In this document: piece by piece, positions 16,201-24,396 of the stretch
Position numbering within the stretch: the stretch's first letter is position 1
Layout: every line of letters begins with the position of its first letter
DNA from: CALCKW01 sp033852095
Lineage (GTDB): Bacteria > Pseudomonadota > Gammaproteobacteria > CALCKW01
Assembly (NCBI GenBank): GCA_033852095.1
Contig: JAWSVD010000045.1
Location: 12,598-76,597, forward strand
Direction: 5' to 3'
DNA: 64,000 nucleotides
Made by a program: the position numbers and the translations under genes
Notes under the pieces: generated by a model
What the model saw: the letters and a program-made list of their open reading frames with translations, nothing else
Told to the model about the DNA's origin: nothing
Databases searched by the model: none

Positions 16201-18482
16201 TGTTGCATCCCGATGCCTTCGCCACGTTCCACCAATCGCTGCATTTGATCTCGACCCGCCGCGTAAGGTTTGGGCCAGAGATCACTCTCTTGGCCGAGCA
16301 GAGCCGAGGCCTGCAGCGTCCAATAGGGGTTGGCCAGGTGGGGGCGGCCCAGGCAGACAAGATCGGCGCGGCCGGCCATCAAGATTGAGTTGACGTGATC
16401 CGGGGAGTAGATGTTGCCCACCGCCATGGTGGCAATGTCGAGCTCGTTGCGAATGCGATCGGAGAAGGGGGTTTGAAACATCCGCCCGTATTCAGGTGTC
16501 GCGGCTACGCTGGTCTGACCTGCAGAGACGTCGATGATGTCCGCTCCTGCGCGGTGAAAAGCACTGGCGATCTCCACCGCGTCTGCCGGGCTGATGCCGT
16601 CGCCCTGCAGCCAATCATGGGCGGAAATGCGCACTGACAGGGGGCGCTCGGCCGGCCAGACTTTGCGAAGTGCGCCGAACACACTTAAGGGGAAGCGCAG
16701 CCGGTTGGCGAGGCAGCCGCCGTAGTTGTCCTCACGTGTGTTGGACACGGGTGAGATGAAACTGGAGAGCAAGTAGCCGTGCGCAGCGTGCAATTCGAGC
16801 ATATCAAAACCCGCCCTGGCCGCCATCTCGGCAGCGCGAACAAAGGCCTCGGTGGTCTGCTCCATGTCCTCTTGGCTCATGGCGCGAGGTGTTTGATTGG
16901 CTTCGGACCAGGGGATGCTCGATGCGGAGATAAGCGGCCAGTTGCCGGTTTCTAGCGGCGCGTCCATGGTCTCCCAGCCAAGCTGAGTGGAGCCCTTTCG
17001 TCCCGCGTGCCCTAGTTGGCAGCAGAGTTTGGCTTTGGTCTCTGTGTGCACGAAATCACAGAGCCGGCGCCAGGCTGTCTCGTGTTCGGGGGCATACAGG
17101 CCGGGGCAGCCAGGTGTGATGCGCGCGTCTGCCGAGACGCAGGTCATCTCGGTATAGACAAGCCCAGCGCCCCCTTTGGCGCGCTCGGCGTAATGGCTGA
17201 AATGCCAATCTGTTGGGCAGCCCTGATTGGCCTTGTACTGCGCCATGGGTGAGACAACGATGCGGTTGACGAGCTGGAATTCGCGCAGTTTGTAGGGGGC
17301 GAACATCGGCGCGCTGAGCGAATTGACACCGGCCTGTTGTTGAAACCACTGCTCTGCACCCTGCAACCAGTGTGGGTCGCGAAGTCTGAGGTTTTCGTGG
17401 CTGATGCGCTGGCTGCGAGTCAGCAGAGCGTAGTTAAACTGCACCGGGTCCATGTCCAGGTAGCGTTCGATTTGTTCAAACCACTCTGTGGAGTTTCTCG
17501 CGGCCGACTGCAGGCGCAGGACCTCTACGCGGCGCTCCTGCTGGTAGCGATCGAAAGCGCGCTCGAGGTTATCTTCCGTGTCGATGTACGTGGCCAGGGC
17601 AATCGCGCTTTCCATGGCCAGTTTGGTGCCTGATCCGATGGAAAAATGTGCGGTTGCCGATGCATCCCCGAGTAAGACGATGTTTTGATGGTGCCATCGA
17701 GTACACAAGACCCGCGGGAAGTTTATCCACGCTGATCCGCGAATGTGACCGGCGTTGCTGAGCAGTGAGTGGCCGCCGAGGTGTTTGGCGAAGATGTCTT
17801 CGCAGATGGCAATGCTCTGATCCTGACTCAGCTTGTCAAAGCCGAAATTTTCATAGGTCTGCTGTGAGCACTCGATGATGAAGGTAGCTGTCTGCTCGTC
17901 GAATTGATAGGCATGTGCCCAGACCCAGCCGTGTTCGGTCTGCTCAAAAATAAAGCTGAAGGCATTGTCGAATTTTTGCTGTGTGCCAAGCCAAACAAAT
18001 TTACAAGTGCGGATGTTTATGTTTGCATCGAAATGTTCGCTCAGGGCGCTGCGCACTGGCGAGTTGATGCCGTCAGCGGCCACCACTAGATCGTAGTTGT
18101 GGCGGTAGTGTTCGATGTCTTCAGCCGGTGTTTCGAAGTGAATTGTTATGCCGAGCTCGAGGCAGCGCGCTTGTAAAATAAGCAGCAGTTTTTTTCGGCC
18201 AATGCCACAGAAGCCGTGTCCCGTCGAAACGGTTCTATTGCCGCGGTGGTAGACGCTGATGTCGTCCCAATAGGCAAAATGGTCGCGGATTTCTTTGGCG
18301 CTGATCGGGTCATTGGCGGCGAGATTGTCCAGCGTCTCATCCGACAGTACAACGCCCCAGCCGAAGGTGTCGTCGGCTTTGTTCCGCTCTATCACCTCGA
18401 TGGCCATATGGGGGCAGCGTAACTTCAGGCTGATCGCGAAATAGAGCCCTGCCGGGCCGCCTCCAAGACAAGCGATGTTCAT
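16197..18482 (-). CDS. 2-aminobenzoyl-CoA monooxygenase/reductase-like fusion (PHBH-type flavin hydroxylase plus Old Yellow Enzyme)
   Basis: 761 residues from the ATG at 18482, which has GGAGAA eight bases upstream; the frame could begin at 18641, but that adds non-family sequence. The N-terminal half is a flavin monooxygenase: GGGPAGLYFAISL at residue 6, GWGVVLSDETLDNL, and LLGDASATAHFSIGSGTKLA near residue 270. The C-terminal half (from about residue 380) is an Old Yellow Enzyme: FAPYKLREFQLVNRIVVSPM, QLGHAGRKGS, LHAAHGYLLSSFISP. This fusion is known for ACMR of Azoarcus evansii (AbmA), which hydroxylates and reduces 2-aminobenzoyl-CoA, and for salicylyl-CoA 5-hydroxylase. The co-operonic ligase, acyl-CoA dehydrogenase and hydratase favour the anthranilate role. 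Confidence 0.85.
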   Translation of the reverse strand: MNIACLGGGPAGLYFAISLKLRCPHMAIEVIERNKADDTFGWGVVLSDETLDNLAANDPISAKEIRDHFAYWDDISVYHRGNRTVSTGHGFCGIGRKKLLLILQARCLELGITIHFETPAEDIEHYRHNYDLVVAADGINSPVRSALSEHFDANINIRTCKFVWLGTQQKFDNAFSFIFEQTEHGWVWAHAYQFDEQTATFIIECSQQTYENFGFDKLSQDQSIAICEDIFAKHLGGHSLLSNAGHIRGSAWINFPRVLCTRWHHQNIVLLGDASATAHFSIGSGTKLAMESAIALATYIDTEDNLERAFDRYQQERRVEVLRLQSAARNSTEWFEQIERYLDMDPVQFNYALLTRSQRISHENLRLRDPHWLQGAEQWFQQQAGVNSLSAPMFAPYKLREFQLVNRIVVSPMAQYKANQGCPTDWHFSHYAERAKGGAGLVYTEMTCVSADARITPGCPGLYAPEHETAWRRLCDFVHTETKAKLCCQLGHAGRKGSTQLGWETMDAPLETGNWPLISASSIPWSEANQTPRAMSQEDMEQTTEAFVRAAEMAARAGFDMLELHAAHGYLLSSFISPVSNTREDNYGGCLANRLRFPLSVFGALRKVWPAERPLSVRISAHDWLQGDGISPADAVEIASAFHRAGADIIDVSAGQTSVAATPEYGRMFQTPFSDRIRNELDIATMAVGNIYSPDHVNSILMAGRADLVCLGRPHLANPYWTLQASALLGQESDLWPKPYAAGRDQMQRLVERGEGIGMQQ

Positions 18483-19022
18483 GGCTGTTTCTCCGTATAG
18501 CGCGTCGGTATCCGTGAATGCCGGTTGCCCGTTTTTAGTGTCCGCTCGGGTGATGGTGAGGCGCCTCGCAATGCCGGCCCACCAATCGCCCCAAAAGACG
18601 CTGTTGAAGCTCAGTATGGAGGCAGGGAAAATAAACTTCAAGCATAAAACATATAGGTTTGAAGTAAGTGCCCGGAGAGTGCTGTTGTGAACAAATCAGC
18701 AGCCTAGAAAAATCTGGCTGTTTGCATCGAGGTCGCTCAAACGAGAGCCAGTTGACAGGATGATTCTGGAGCAGGGCCCATGGCGCTGGTGCTACGAGCC
18801 ACGCAGTGTTCAGACACTGTTTCTTGCGGCTCTAGCTGTGATTACGGCTGGGAGTTTGGGTGAGAGCGGGGTTTTTCGCCCACCGTCGGTGCATTGTGCG
18901 TTTGCGCCCCGCAGGCGCCGGCGGCGGCGCGTTTACTCCAGTAGGCCGCTTTGCTGTTTTTGGCCTTCTGTTGGTGCAAGCGTCGCTGTATGAGGGGCAG
19001 TGCCAGTAGTGCGTTGTGCGGG
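18483..19022 (-). promoter_or_regulatory. Upstream region of the 2-aminobenzoate operon with a candidate operator
   Basis: 540 bp between the second acyl-CoA dehydrogenase and the monooxygenase/reductase. ACTTCAA (18635-18641) and TTGAAGT (18659-18665) form a 7-bp inverted repeat around an AT-rich spacer that contains TATATG/TATGCT-like -10 sequences on the minus strand. This is a plausible promoter/MarR operator about 155 bp upstream of the start codon. The remaining bases (about 18700-19022) hold no convincing gene. Confidence 0.35.
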
Positions 19023-20162
19023 TTATCCGCCGAGCACACTTTTGGCGATGATCAGCTTTTGCACATCCGATGCGCCCTCGTAGATTCGCAGGGATCGAAT
19101 CTCCCGGTACAGATTCGCCACGACGGATCCCTTGCGAAGCCCTTCTGCCCCGTGCAGTTGCACCGCTGTGTCGATGATTCGCTGCGCCGCCTCCGTGGCG
19201 TGTAGCTTCGCCATGGCGGCCTCTCGGCTGGCCCTTCCGGCGTGCTTGTCCTTGCGCCACGCTGCGCGGTAGACGAGCAGCGCTGCAGCGTCGATATCAA
19301 GTGCCATGTCGGCGACGTGGCCCTGCACCATTTGCAATTCGCTAAGAGAGCCACCAAAAAGTTTGCGTTTAGCGCAGTGTTGCTGAGTTTCCAGCAGTGC
19401 GCGTCGGCCCATGCCAAGAGCGGCGGCCCCCACGGTACTGCGGAACACGTCGAGCACCGCCATGGCTATCGCGAGTCCGCCGCCGGCCCGGCCAATCAGT
19501 GCGCTGTGGGGGACTTGCATGTCAGTGAATGAGATACGGGCGAGGGGGTGAGGGCTAATGGTTTCTAGGCGCTCGACCACCTGCAGCCCAGCTGTGTCAG
19601 CTGGCACTAGAAAAGCAGAAAGGCCTTTGCCGCCAGGGGCTTCGCCGGTGCGCGCAAGCACTGTATACACATCGGCAATGCCGCCGTTTGATATCCACGT
19701 TTTTTCGCCGTTGAGCAGGTAGCCTGTTGCATTGGCTTCGGCGGCGGTGCTGATGTTGGCGAGATCCGAACCGCTCGCTTGCTCGGTCAGTGCGAAAGCG
19801 GGCAGGGCACTGCCTGCGCGGGTGCGCGGCAGCCAGCGTTGCTGCTCCGTGTTGCCAAACAGACTGACGGCCCCCATGCCCAGGCCTTGCATGGCAAACA
19901 CAAAGTCCGCCAGGGCATCGTGACGGGCCAGTGTCTCGCGGATGAGGCAGAGGCTGCGCACGTCCATTGACTCGCCCGCGGGCGCGCCGCTGTGTAACAG
20001 GAAGCCCGCTTCCCCGAGGGCGCTGACCAGCTCGCGACAGGTTTGATCGACATCGCTGTGGTCAACGGGCAGGTTACGGCTGCACCAAGCGTCGAGCATG
20101 ATGACCAGTTGGCGGTGGTGCGGGTCAAAAAAAGGCCAGTCCAAGAAGCTTCGGTCAATCAT
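19023..20162 (-). CDS. Acyl-CoA dehydrogenase, second copy
   Basis: 379 residues, a paralogue of 13068-14204 along its entire length, including LDWPFFD, GLGMGAVSLFG, GEKTWISNGGIADVYT and the catalytic RIYEGASDVQKLIIAK. All catalytic features are intact, so it is likely functional. It is followed after 540 bp by the operon's monooxygenase gene and is preceded by the wreck of an enoyl-CoA hydratase. The arrangement repeats the hydratase-dehydrogenase order of the main operon. I read it as the surviving gene of a partial duplication, perhaps kept for dosage or shifted specificity. Confidence 0.88.
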   Translation of the reverse strand: MIDRSFLDWPFFDPHHRQLVIMLDAWCSRNLPVDHSDVDQTCRELVSALGEAGFLLHSGAPAGESMDVRSLCLIRETLARHDALADFVFAMQGLGMGAVSLFGNTEQQRWLPRTRAGSALPAFALTEQASGSDLANISTAAEANATGYLLNGEKTWISNGGIADVYTVLARTGEAPGGKGLSAFLVPADTAGLQVVERLETISPHPLARISFTDMQVPHSALIGRAGGGLAIAMAVLDVFRSTVGAAALGMGRRALLETQQHCAKRKLFGGSLSELQMVQGHVADMALDIDAAALLVYRAAWRKDKHAGRASREAAMAKLHATEAAQRIIDTAVQLHGAEGLRKGSVVANLYREIRSLRIYEGASDVQKLIIAKSVLGG

Positions 20163-20660
20163 TTCAGTCCCCTTCGAAAATGGCTGCTCTGCGATGAGAT
20201 AAGCCTGTTAGGCACAGTTGAAATCAGATGGGTGTCCGCACATAGGCTGTGCTGTCCGTCGGCTTCTATCGCTTGTTCGCGAGGTGGATCTCTCAAGGGT
20301 CTGAGCTGTCATATATCGGCTCTGCTCGAGGCAGGGCTGCGAGCCATTCGCTAGTCCAGGTGCAGATCGGCCGTCATGGCGAAAGCGTCGCCAATCCTGA
20401 CGCGGGCCGCGTCTGTTGCGACCGTGGGCTCTCGGCAGCTTATCATGGCCTTGAACGAATCACCGCTGATGCGCGTGCAAGCCTGTTTGTCTTAAACACA
20501 GGGTTTGGGCGCTGCGCGGTTCTCACCGTTGCAGCGGCCGCCTATCTCTCAATGCTCAGGGTTTATTTGTGCTCTGGGAAACTGAGCGGTGCGGCGCTAG
20601 GAATTAAATTGCAGGTGCGGCTGTTGCCTGACAGACGCTGAGCCTGCGGCTCGGTTGCGC
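20163..20660 (-). pseudogene. Decayed enoyl-CoA hydratase (relic of operon duplication)
   Basis: No open frame remains, but three blocks align with the intact hydratase gene in the same order and strand. These are 20163-20290 with 14209-14340, about 20355-20470 with about 14631-14755, and 20546-20586 with 14910-14948. In the last block the minus strand reads LSFPEHK-stop-TLSIE against LNRPERKNPLSFE in the intact gene. Two internal deletions (roughly 220 and 70 bp) and stop codons make it non-functional. The segment to about 20960 may hold further remnants (a weak match of 20710-20750 to the 3' end of the MarR gene), but I cannot support that firmly. Confidence 0.75.
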
Positions 20661-21024
20661 GCCAGACAGTTAGTGTGTGGATAAATGTTAACAATGCGAA
20701 AGTCAGGCGCTGCATCTGCCGCTAGATCGTTGCTCGCTCGCCTCTGAAGTCGGTGCCCCAGCCAGGAACCGTGGTCATGCGCGGGGCTAAACGGTGATCT
20801 GTGGCGCTCTACGCTGAATTGAGGCGCAGGCGTCGCCGCTGTGACTTGCGTGCCTCATCTGCCAGCAAGAGCCTATTTTCAGTGCTGATGCTCATCTGCA
20901 GGCTGTCATTGGCTGTGCGGTGTAGCCGCTTTATGCACTGTGTAACAAAAACGGCCGAGGGGACAGGATAAAATATGCTTCAGAAAATGCGACATCTACT
21001 AATAATTTGAGGTCTAAGAACATC

Positions 21025-21396
21025 ATGCAGCTTCGCAGTTATATGCTCGGGAAAATTCACAAAGCGCGGGTTACTTGTGCCAACTTAAATTACGTGGGCA
21101 GTGTGACCATCGACAGTGAGCTGCTTGAGAAGGCGGGCATGCACCCAGGTGAGCGGGTCATGATCGTCGACAATACTAATGGCGCGCGTCTAGAGACCTA
21201 CATCATTGAAGGCGAGGCTGGCTCTAAGAAAATCGAGATCAATGGAGCCGCTGCACACCTGATCAACGTCGGTGATGAAGTCATAATCATCACCTTCGCG
21301 CTCTCCACTGAGCCCGTTGAGCCACGCGCGATACTGGTTGATGAGAAGAACAATTTTGTAAGCTATTTGACGGAAACGCCCTCAACAGAGGTGTAG
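21025..21396 (+). CDS. panD: Aspartate 1-decarboxylase (proenzyme)
   Basis: 123 residues from the ATG at 21025, matching relatives that begin about ten residues before KIHKARVT. PanD makes beta-alanine from aspartate for pantothenate and CoA synthesis. It is a pyruvoyl enzyme that self-cleaves between Gly and Ser in YVGSVTID (present, about residues 22-29). NGARLETYIIEGE and INGAAAHLINVGDEVIIITF are the other family blocks. It stands alone here, without panB/panC. A TAAAAT hexamer at about 20969 could be its -10. Downstream lie two abutting hairpins. Confidence 0.95.
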   Translation: MQLRSYMLGKIHKARVTCANLNYVGSVTIDSELLEKAGMHPGERVMIVDNTNGARLETYIIEGEAGSKKIEINGAAAHLINVGDEVIIITFALSTEPVEPRAILVDEKNNFVSYLTETPSTEV

Positions 21397-21715
21397 TTGC
21401 TGTCCCGCAGGGCTATCTATCGCCTTGCAAAATCTACATCAGTAGATGGGGCTCTGATCCAGAGCCCCAGCCAGAAACCCCCATGAAACCCTGCTTTTGA
21501 CCCGTACAGCGTGTTTTGATCTGCGCCCTGCGTGGGTTTCCGTGTGTGCCAATTTTGCACAGACCGGGGCATTCCTTGCTCGCTTGTGCTCAGAGTGGCG
21601 CGCAGCGCCGACGCCCGACGCGGTGAAGGGCCCGCGGGCCGCTATTGCCAGTAGCACCGTGGGTGCGTTTGTGAGAGGCTAGGTTAATAACCAAGTAATT
21701 CACTAGGGTAATGCC
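21397..21715 (+). other. panD-moaA spacer with two abutting perfect stem-loops (21432-21468)
   Basis: Hairpin 1 is ATCTAC, loop ATCA, GTAGAT (21432-21447). Hairpin 2 follows with no gap: GGGGCTCTG, loop ATC, CAGAGCCCC (21448-21468), a 9-bp stem with a triloop. No T-run follows, so this is not a textbook terminator; it may be a processed mRNA 3' end or an attenuator. The rest of the spacer shows no gene and no recognisable molybdenum-cofactor riboswitch. Confidence 0.5.
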
Positions 21716-22729
21716 ATGGCCGAGCTACTCGATGGCTTGGGTCGACCGATTCACGATTTGAGAATCTCGGTCACTGACCGCTGCAATTTCCGCTGCACCT
21801 ACTGCATGCCGCGGGAAGTGTTCGATAACCACAAATTCCTGCCCCGGCGTGAATTGCTCTCCTTTGAAGAAATCGTGCGCATTGTGCGTGTATTCGCTGA
21901 CTTGGGCGTGCGCAAATTGCGCCTCACGGGCGGAGAGCCTCTGGTCCGCAGTGATCTGGAGACCTTGATCGAGCGGCTGGCCTGCATCGACGGTATCCAA
22001 GATGTCGCGATGACGTCCAATGTTTCATTGATGACGGTGAAGCGGGCAAAGTCTTTGCGCGACGCGGGCCTGTCGCGCATCAATGTCAGTTTGGACGCGC
22101 TGGACGACAAAACCTTCAAAGCCATCAACGATGTCGACGTGTCGGTGCAGCAAGTGCTGGACGGGATATCGCATTGTGCAGACGCTGATTTTGATGAAAT
22201 CAAGATCAACATGGTGGTGAAAAAGGGCTTGAACGACCACAGCGTGCTGCCCATGGCAAAGTACTTTCAGGGCAGCGGGCAAATCCTGCGATTCATCGAA
22301 TTCATGGACGTGGGCAATGCTAATGGCTGGGTTTCGGGGGATGTGTTCACTGCATCCGAAATCGTTGATTTGATCCATGCTGAGCTGCCGCTTGAAGCCG
22401 TTGACCCCAATTACAGCGGCGAAGTTGCCAGGCGCTGGCGATACAGCGACGGCGGCGGTGAAATCGGTGTGATCGCTTCGGTGAGCGAGCCCTTTTGCGG
22501 CGATTGCCATCGAGCGCGCCTGTCTGCTGTTGGTCAGCTCTACACCTGCCTATTCGCCAGCTTCGGCCACGATCTGCGCGGCCCTTTGCGTGAGGGAGTC
22601 AGTGATGCGGAGCTCGAGGAGCGTCTGCGCACTATTTGGTCGAACCGCTCGGACCGCTATTCAGAGGTTCGTTCCAGTCTGGCGGGCACTGTTATCAAAA
22701 AAGTCGAAATGTCTTACATTGGAGGCTAA
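21716..22729 (+). CDS. moaA: GTP 3',8-cyclase (molybdenum cofactor synthesis)
   Basis: 337-residue radical SAM enzyme that, with MoaC, turns GTP into cyclic pyranopterin monophosphate. Seen are the SAM cluster motif CNFRCTYCMP near residue 22, the RLTGGEPL motif, and the C-terminal second cluster CGDCHRARLSAVGQLYTC near residue 260. The protein ends in Gly-Gly, the conserved tail required for activity. No other moa or moe gene is nearby, and the next gene is a small coiled-coil protein five bases downstream. Confidence 0.95.
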   Translation: MAELLDGLGRPIHDLRISVTDRCNFRCTYCMPREVFDNHKFLPRRELLSFEEIVRIVRVFADLGVRKLRLTGGEPLVRSDLETLIERLACIDGIQDVAMTSNVSLMTVKRAKSLRDAGLSRINVSLDALDDKTFKAINDVDVSVQQVLDGISHCADADFDEIKINMVVKKGLNDHSVLPMAKYFQGSGQILRFIEFMDVGNANGWVSGDVFTASEIVDLIHAELPLEAVDPNYSGEVARRWRYSDGGGEIGVIASVSEPFCGDCHRARLSAVGQLYTCLFASFGHDLRGPLREGVSDAELEERLRTIWSNRSDRYSEVRSSLAGTVIKKVEMSYIGG

Positions 22730-22734
22730 TTGCC

Positions 22735-23043
22735 GTGGAACCCTCTCAGCGTGGCCGCATCGCTGCCGCTTTTCAAGCCTACAACGCCATGGAAACAACC
22801 CGCCAGCGCCATTTTGATTACCTGAACATGCTGGCAGAGCGCGAGAAGCGTTTTAATCTTCAGAGCAGTGAAATTGAGCAGCGCTTCCTCGCTGATTTGC
22901 TCGCCGATCATGACGCACAGGTGAAGCAGTTCAAGCTGGCCAGCGATGATCTGCGGCAGCGCTCTGATGAGGATTTCAAGGCGCTGTTTGCTTGGTTGGG
23001 TGAGATCGAAAAGAGGCTCGCACCGCTTCGCGAGAGCGAGTGA
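22735..23043 (+). CDS. Small hypothetical helical protein coupled to moaA
   Basis: 102 residues from a GTG at 22735, chosen because GGAGG (22721-22725) is nine bases upstream and the longer frame lies within moaA. The protein is almost all charged helix (REKRFNLQSSEIEQRFLADLLADHDAQ), suggesting a coiled coil. No cysteines, signal peptide or membrane segment are seen. The five-base gap implies co-expression with moaA; I recognise no family. Confidence 0.65.
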   Translation: MEPSQRGRIAAAFQAYNAMETTRQRHFDYLNMLAEREKRFNLQSSEIEQRFLADLLADHDAQVKQFKLASDDLRQRSDEDFKALFAWLGEIEKRLAPLRESE

Positions 23044-23136
23044 CACTGGCGCCCGCCCGTGATTTGACGCTGCGGTGATTGGACTGGGTGTGGCTGCTGT
23101 TACACTGGTTTTTTCGCCTGAAATCTAGGACCCATC

Positions 23137-24351
23137 ATGCCGTCGGCCCCTATCAATCCCCTCGTCAATTCACTGACCCAGCCCCCTATTCCATTGGTGA
23201 AAGCCTGGGCTGCTTCTTATACCGGCCATCAGGGCCCCTTGATTGATCTGTCTCAGGCGGTGCCGGATTTTCAGCCGCACACTGAGCTGTTGCGCTGGCT
23301 GGGTGAAAGTGCCAGCGATCCGAGCCTGCTCGGATACGGCGTTGTCGAGGGCGAGCCTGTGCTGCGGGCCGCATACGCTGCACACCTGTCGGCCCGTTAC
23401 AGCGGGGATATAGGTGCTCAGAACATCCATATCACGGCGGGCTGCAATCAGGCGTTTATCGCTTCGATGATCGCGCTTGCATCGCACGGCGATAATATCC
23501 TGATGTGCGATCCCTACTATTTCAACCACGAAACCACCTTGTCCATGCTTGGCATAGATGTGCGATATGTTCATTGCCCCGCAGACAATGGTTTTGTGCC
23601 CTCTACTGACGACTTCGCTGATCTTATCGATGGCGAAACGCGTGCGATCGTGCTGACCACGCCCAACAACCCCACCGGTGCGATATACCCACCGGAGCTG
23701 CTGAGAGCTTTTGCTGATCTTTGCCGGGAGCGCGGCATTTGGCTGGTGCTCGATGAAACCTACAGAGATTTTCTGCCGGAGGCGAAGTTGCAGCCGCACG
23801 CCTTGTTCGAGAGTATGAGCTGGCATGAGAACGTGATTCAGCTTTTCAGCTTTTCAAAATCTTTTTGCATACCGGGGCACAGATTGGGGGCCATTTGCGC
23901 CTCCGAGTCGATGGTGGCAGAGCTGGCAAAGGTGATGGATAACATCCAGATTTGCCCGCCCAGAGCAGCGCAAGTAGCGGTTGCGAGAGCGTTGCCGGCG
24001 CTGCAGGATTGGCGCGAAGAGAACCGCAAGACAATACAGGGCAGGGCTGAGACGTTGCGATCTCAGGCGCCACTGATGGCCGGTTGGGATGTGGTTGCGA
24101 TAGGCGCTTATTTTGCCTTCGTGCGGCACCCCTTCAGTGCCGACCCCGTTGCTGTGGCACAGGCCATGGCGGAGCAGTGTGGCGTGCTGTGCATGCCCGG
24201 TGTGTTCTTTGGCGACGACAATACGGAGTTTTTGCGTTTTGCATTTGCCAATGTTGGTTCCGAGGCTTTGCAGGAGCTTCCCCAGCGACTGTCGAAACTG
24301 GGCCTACAATGGTCGACTGCTGTCGGCTTGAGCGGCGGGGTTGCAAATTAG
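23137..24351 (+). CDS. PLP-dependent aminotransferase, class I/II
   Basis: 404 residues, fold type I. Family blocks: LLGYGVVEGEPVLRAAYA, ITAGCNQAFIASMIAL, TTPNNPTGAIYPPELL with the cofactor-contacting Asn, LVLDETYRDFL with the Asp/Tyr pair, and FSFSKSFCIPGHRLG with the PLP-binding Lys. The expected C-terminal Arg that binds the substrate carboxylate is in EFLRFAFANV. The substrate cannot be told from sequence. It is monocistronic and convergent with the chemoreceptor gene; CGGCGC/GCGCCG (24370-24392) is a weak hairpin between them. Confidence 0.88.
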   Translation: MPSAPINPLVNSLTQPPIPLVKAWAASYTGHQGPLIDLSQAVPDFQPHTELLRWLGESASDPSLLGYGVVEGEPVLRAAYAAHLSARYSGDIGAQNIHITAGCNQAFIASMIALASHGDNILMCDPYYFNHETTLSMLGIDVRYVHCPADNGFVPSTDDFADLIDGETRAIVLTTPNNPTGAIYPPELLRAFADLCRERGIWLVLDETYRDFLPEAKLQPHALFESMSWHENVIQLFSFSKSFCIPGHRLGAICASESMVAELAKVMDNIQICPPRAAQVAVARALPALQDWREENRKTIQGRAETLRSQAPLMAGWDVVAIGAYFAFVRHPFSADPVAVAQAMAEQCGVLCMPGVFFGDDNTEFLRFAFANVGSEALQELPQRLSKLGLQWSTAVGLSGGVAN

Positions 24352-24396
24352 CATCCCCGTGTCTCATGCCGGCGCCCAAACAGTGTGCGCCGCTCT

